Source of the DNA: JBPRGH01 sp051418055
GTDB lineage: Bacteria > Bacteroidota > Bacteroidia > Cytophagales > Cyclobacteriaceae
Length of the DNA: 64,000 bases
Direction of reading: 5' to 3'
Assembly: GCA_051418055.1 (NCBI GenBank)
Contig: JBPRGH010000120.1
Location: 124,001 to 188,000 of the forward strand
Below the pieces are notes generated by a model. It made no database searches. It saw nothing but the letters and a program-made list of their open reading frames with translations, and had not been told where the DNA came from. Positions 62,004 to 64,000 of this stretch are shown here, in pieces. The position numbers and the translations under genes are program-made. Numbering within the stretch: the stretch's first letter is position 1; each line of letters begins with the position of its first letter.

Positions 62004-62939
62004 TCAGCGGATGGTCTTCAGATAAAAAATAAATATACTACCAAAAATTGCCGGCACCAGAATATTTACAATCCAGATTATAAAAGTAGCAGAAATTACC
62101 TGCCCGGGATCAACAAGATAATTTTCAAAAAACATTACTGCGCTAACCTCTCTGATCCCAAGATCTGTAATGAAATTAAAAGAAGGTATAATAGATTTAA
62201 CTAGAAATATCCAGGTCACCCCTGACACCATTATCAAAAGGGAAAGATCAACTCCCAGCAGTTCCATTATCAATATAAATTGAGTAGTAAAAATGATGTA
62301 GCGAAGTAAAGAAAGCCCGGTGACAGTAAGGATCAATGGAGCAGAATATGTTTTTATTATCTTAAAAAAGTATTTAACCTTCAAAAGGTAAGGTTTTATT
62401 ATTCTGTAGATCGATTTGTTAAAACCAATAAACAGGGCAATTAAAAATAATATCAGGAAATACCACAGATAAAAAAAAGGCCATGTTTCAACATACATTA
62501 TAATACCGAGTATCCCTGCAAAAACAGTAATAAAGAGTTGTGTAATCCTTCCAAAGAACAATGCCCCCACCAGCTTTCCCCTTTCTTTATTTTTGAGAAT
62601 TAATATCCTTCCTAAATAGTCGCCCCATCCATGAGGGGTAATGAAGCTGATTGACAAACCTGATAAAACACCCGCTGCAGCAGTTTTGAGGGAGATGTTT
62701 TCCACCGGCTTACAAAGCTTCTGCCATTTGATCATTTCCAGAAGCCAGTTCAATGGCATCAGCAAAAGTATGGTAACCCATAAAAAAGGATGATCATCAA
62801 AAGAGAGGCGGATTATTTCAAAACTAAAAGAAACTTCCCTCTGAATAATTTTAAAATATACAAAAACAGCAACCCCTGCTATTACTATAAATTGAATTAG
62901 CCGGTTAAGTAATACTTTATTTTTTTTGTCAATCGGCAT
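62004..62939 (-). CDS. Flippase-like/LPG-synthase-TM (UPF0104) membrane protein
   Basis: 311 residues with about eight transmembrane segments. The stretch SFITPHGWGDYLGRILILKNKERGKLVGALFFGRITQLF with several polar residues in helices fits the lysylphosphatidylglycerol synthase TM region/UPF0104 family, whose members act as lipid flippases or in glycolipid export. It is the first gene of the operon with two glycosyltransferases, and its start codon is 17 nt from the divergent ruvC start. Confidence 0.85.
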   Translation of the reverse strand: MPIDKKNKVLLNRLIQFIVIAGVAVFVYFKIIQREVSFSFEIIRLSFDDHPFLWVTILLLMPLNWLLEMIKWQKLCKPVENISLKTAAAGVLSGLSISFITPHGWGDYLGRILILKNKERGKLVGALFFGRITQLFITVFAGILGIIMYVETWPFFYLWYFLILFLIALFIGFNKSIYRIIKPYLLKVKYFFKIIKTYSAPLILTVTGLSLLRYIIFTTQFILIMELLGVDLSLLIMVSGVTWIFLVKSIIPSFNFITDLGIREVSAVMFFENYLVDPGQVISATFIIWIVNILVPAIFGSIFIFYLKTIR

Positions 62940-62955
62940 ACTTTATATTGCAACT

Positions 62956-63522
62956 GTGAAAAGAAGCGCAAAAGATACTAAGGAAAAAATAATTCTTGGA
63001 CTCGATCCTGGTACTTCAGTCATGGGATATGGGGTATTGTTAATTTCCGGCAGTAAGATTAAAATGTTACAATTTGGTGTTATACACTTGAGTAAATACA
63101 AAAATCATGAAATAAAGTTAAAAAAGATCTTTGATCGTGTACTTTCACTTATCGATGAATTTGCTCCGGATGAAGTAGCTCTTGAAGCGCCTTTTTTCGG
63201 TAAAAATGTACAATCGATGCTTAAATTGGGCCGCGCTCAGGGGGTTGCAATGGCTGCTGCCTTATCCCGGGACCTGCCTATTATCGAATATGCCCCTAAA
63301 AAGGTAAAAGTAGCGGTAACCGGAAACGGAAACTCTTCAAAAGAGCAGGTATGTAAAATGCTGATGACCCTGCTGAAATTTGACGAAGCTCCCAAATTAC
63401 TGGATGCAACTGATGCACTTGCCGTAGCTTTATGTCACCATTTTCAGAATGGTATTAATGTAAAAAATTCTAAGAGCTGGGGAGCTTTTGTAAAGGAAAA
63501 TCCGGGGAGGGTTAAATTTTGA
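62956..63522 (+). CDS. ruvC: Crossover junction endodeoxyribonuclease RuvC
   Basis: 188 residues from the GTG at 62956; an in-frame TTG at 62926 would overlap the divergent flippase gene. The RuvC catalytic acidic residues are in GLDPGTSVMGYG (Asp17), VALEAPFF (Glu), and ATDALAVALCHH (Asp and His). It resolves Holliday junctions with RuvAB. No ruvAB gene is adjacent. Confidence 0.93.
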   Translation: MKRSAKDTKEKIILGLDPGTSVMGYGVLLISGSKIKMLQFGVIHLSKYKNHEIKLKKIFDRVLSLIDEFAPDEVALEAPFFGKNVQSMLKLGRAQGVAMAAALSRDLPIIEYAPKKVKVAVTGNGNSSKEQVCKMLMTLLKFDEAPKLLDATDALAVALCHHFQNGINVKNSKSWGAFVKENPGRVKF

Positions 63523-63579
63523 AGTTTCTGGTAGTGAATTATAAATTTGATATGAGTTCGTTTAGTAAAAAATTATAAA

Positions 63580-64000
63580 TTAAAATTCATTTAAACTAAA
63601 CCTATTAACAGTTTTAACCACCTCATCCATCTCCTTTTCTTTTAACTCCGGAAAAACAGGCATTGATAAAATAGTCTTAGAAACTTCTGTTGCAACAGGA
63701 TAAGCCTCTTTCCAGTTATCTTCAAAAAAAGGAATGGTAGCTGGTATAGGAGCAGGATAATGTACGGCAGTACCGATTCCTTTTTTGTCTAAATACATCT
63801 TCAGCTCATCCCTTTTATCACACTTTATAACATACTGATGATACACATGCCTGCCATTATCCGATGCCTTGGGTTTTACAAACTGATCATTGAAATTTAA
63901 ATTGTAATAAGCAGCATTTTTCCGGCGCTTATCATTATACTTCTCAAGGTATCTAAGCTTTACATTTAAAAACGATGCCTGCAGCTCGTCCATCCTGCTG
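63580..64000 (-). CDS. DegT/DnrJ/EryC1 family aminotransferase, C-terminal part
   Basis: The minus-strand frame continues past the window edge; the last about 140 residues are visible. The sequence SRMDELQASFLNVKLRYLEKYNDKRRKNAAYY is the diagnostic region of PLP-dependent sugar aminotransferases, and VYHQYVIKCDKRDELKMYLDKKGIGTAVHYPAPI follows. It makes an amino sugar nucleotide, probably for cell-surface glycan. The N-terminal half with the PLP lysine is outside the window. Confidence 0.92.
   Translation of the reverse strand, partial: SRMDELQASFLNVKLRYLEKYNDKRRKNAAYYNLNFNDQFVKPKASDNGRHVYHQYVIKCDKRDELKMYLDKKGIGTAVHYPAPIPATIPFFEDNWKEAYPVATEVSKTILSMPVFPELKEKEMDEVVKTVNRFSLNEF

Noticed and set aside
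1..64000. CRISPR array, prophage, insertion sequence or rRNA operon
   Set aside because: No regularly spaced repeats of CRISPR size, no transposase, integrase or phage structural genes and no rRNA sequence were seen.

Overview
The window comes from an AT-rich Bacteroidota chromosome, most likely order Cytophagales. The evidence is a SusC/SusD pair, tandem FG-GAP/ASPIC-UnbV lipoproteins, a Bacteroidota-type ExbB/ExbD/ExbD cluster, -7 boxes of the TAnnTTTG type, many lipobox signal peptides and the AMP nucleosidase and fused E1 genes typical of this phylum. No phage, plasmid, CRISPR array or transposase gene is visible. The genus cannot be named from the sequence alone.

Layout. 1-6.7 kb (minus strand): a glycoside-catabolism operon with a ThuA-like lipoprotein (cut by the window edge), a 1232-residue cytochrome c/PA14/propeller/3-keto-glycoside hydrolase fusion, a TIM-barrel sugar isomerase/epimerase and a Gfo/Idh/MocA oxidoreductase. 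6.7-9.8 kb: an MFS permease and an unknown 131-residue protein, lying between two inverted copies of a structured noncoding repeat and several 7-bp tandem arrays. 9.8-18.4 kb: an FkbM methyltransferase; a membrane protein, winged-helix regulator and DUF4153-like protein preceded by two copies of the operator ACTTTG-N5-CAAAGT; then an ABC ATPase, an ABC permease fused to an M1 peptidase, and an MpaB-like oxygenase. 18.5-37 kb: a truncated alcohol dehydrogenase; a SusC/SusD, two ASPIC/UnbV and haloperoxidase-like gene set; and a lactonase, nitrilase, creatininase and YdjC-type deacetylase. The permease upstream region and the susC upstream region share a LacI-type operator.

37-44 kb: small proteins (CDGSH, RCK_C, EF-hand) and the aromatic amino-acid operon, made of an aminotransferase and a trifunctional TyrA/DAHP synthase/chorismate mutase fusion. 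Upstream of this operon are two consecutive short ORFs rich in Tyr and Phe codons, each followed by a terminator. This reads as a tandem transcription attenuator and is the most striking regulatory structure in the window. 44-56 kb: GAPDH, a fused 2-oxoacid dehydrogenase E1, alanine dehydrogenase, AMP nucleosidase, an SLC13 permease, a UMF1-type MFS protein, the ExbBD cluster and tRNA-Ser(GGA). 56-64 kb: a seven-gene minus-strand operon (flippase-like protein, two glycosyltransferases, SpoIIE-type phosphatase, polysaccharide deacetylase, TatD, asparaginase), then ruvC and the C-terminal end of a DegT-type aminotransferase.

Several long reading frames begin at upstream TTG/GTG codons inside promoters, operators or terminators. 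Starts were moved to internal codons where the sequence argued for it, and the reason is given in each entry.
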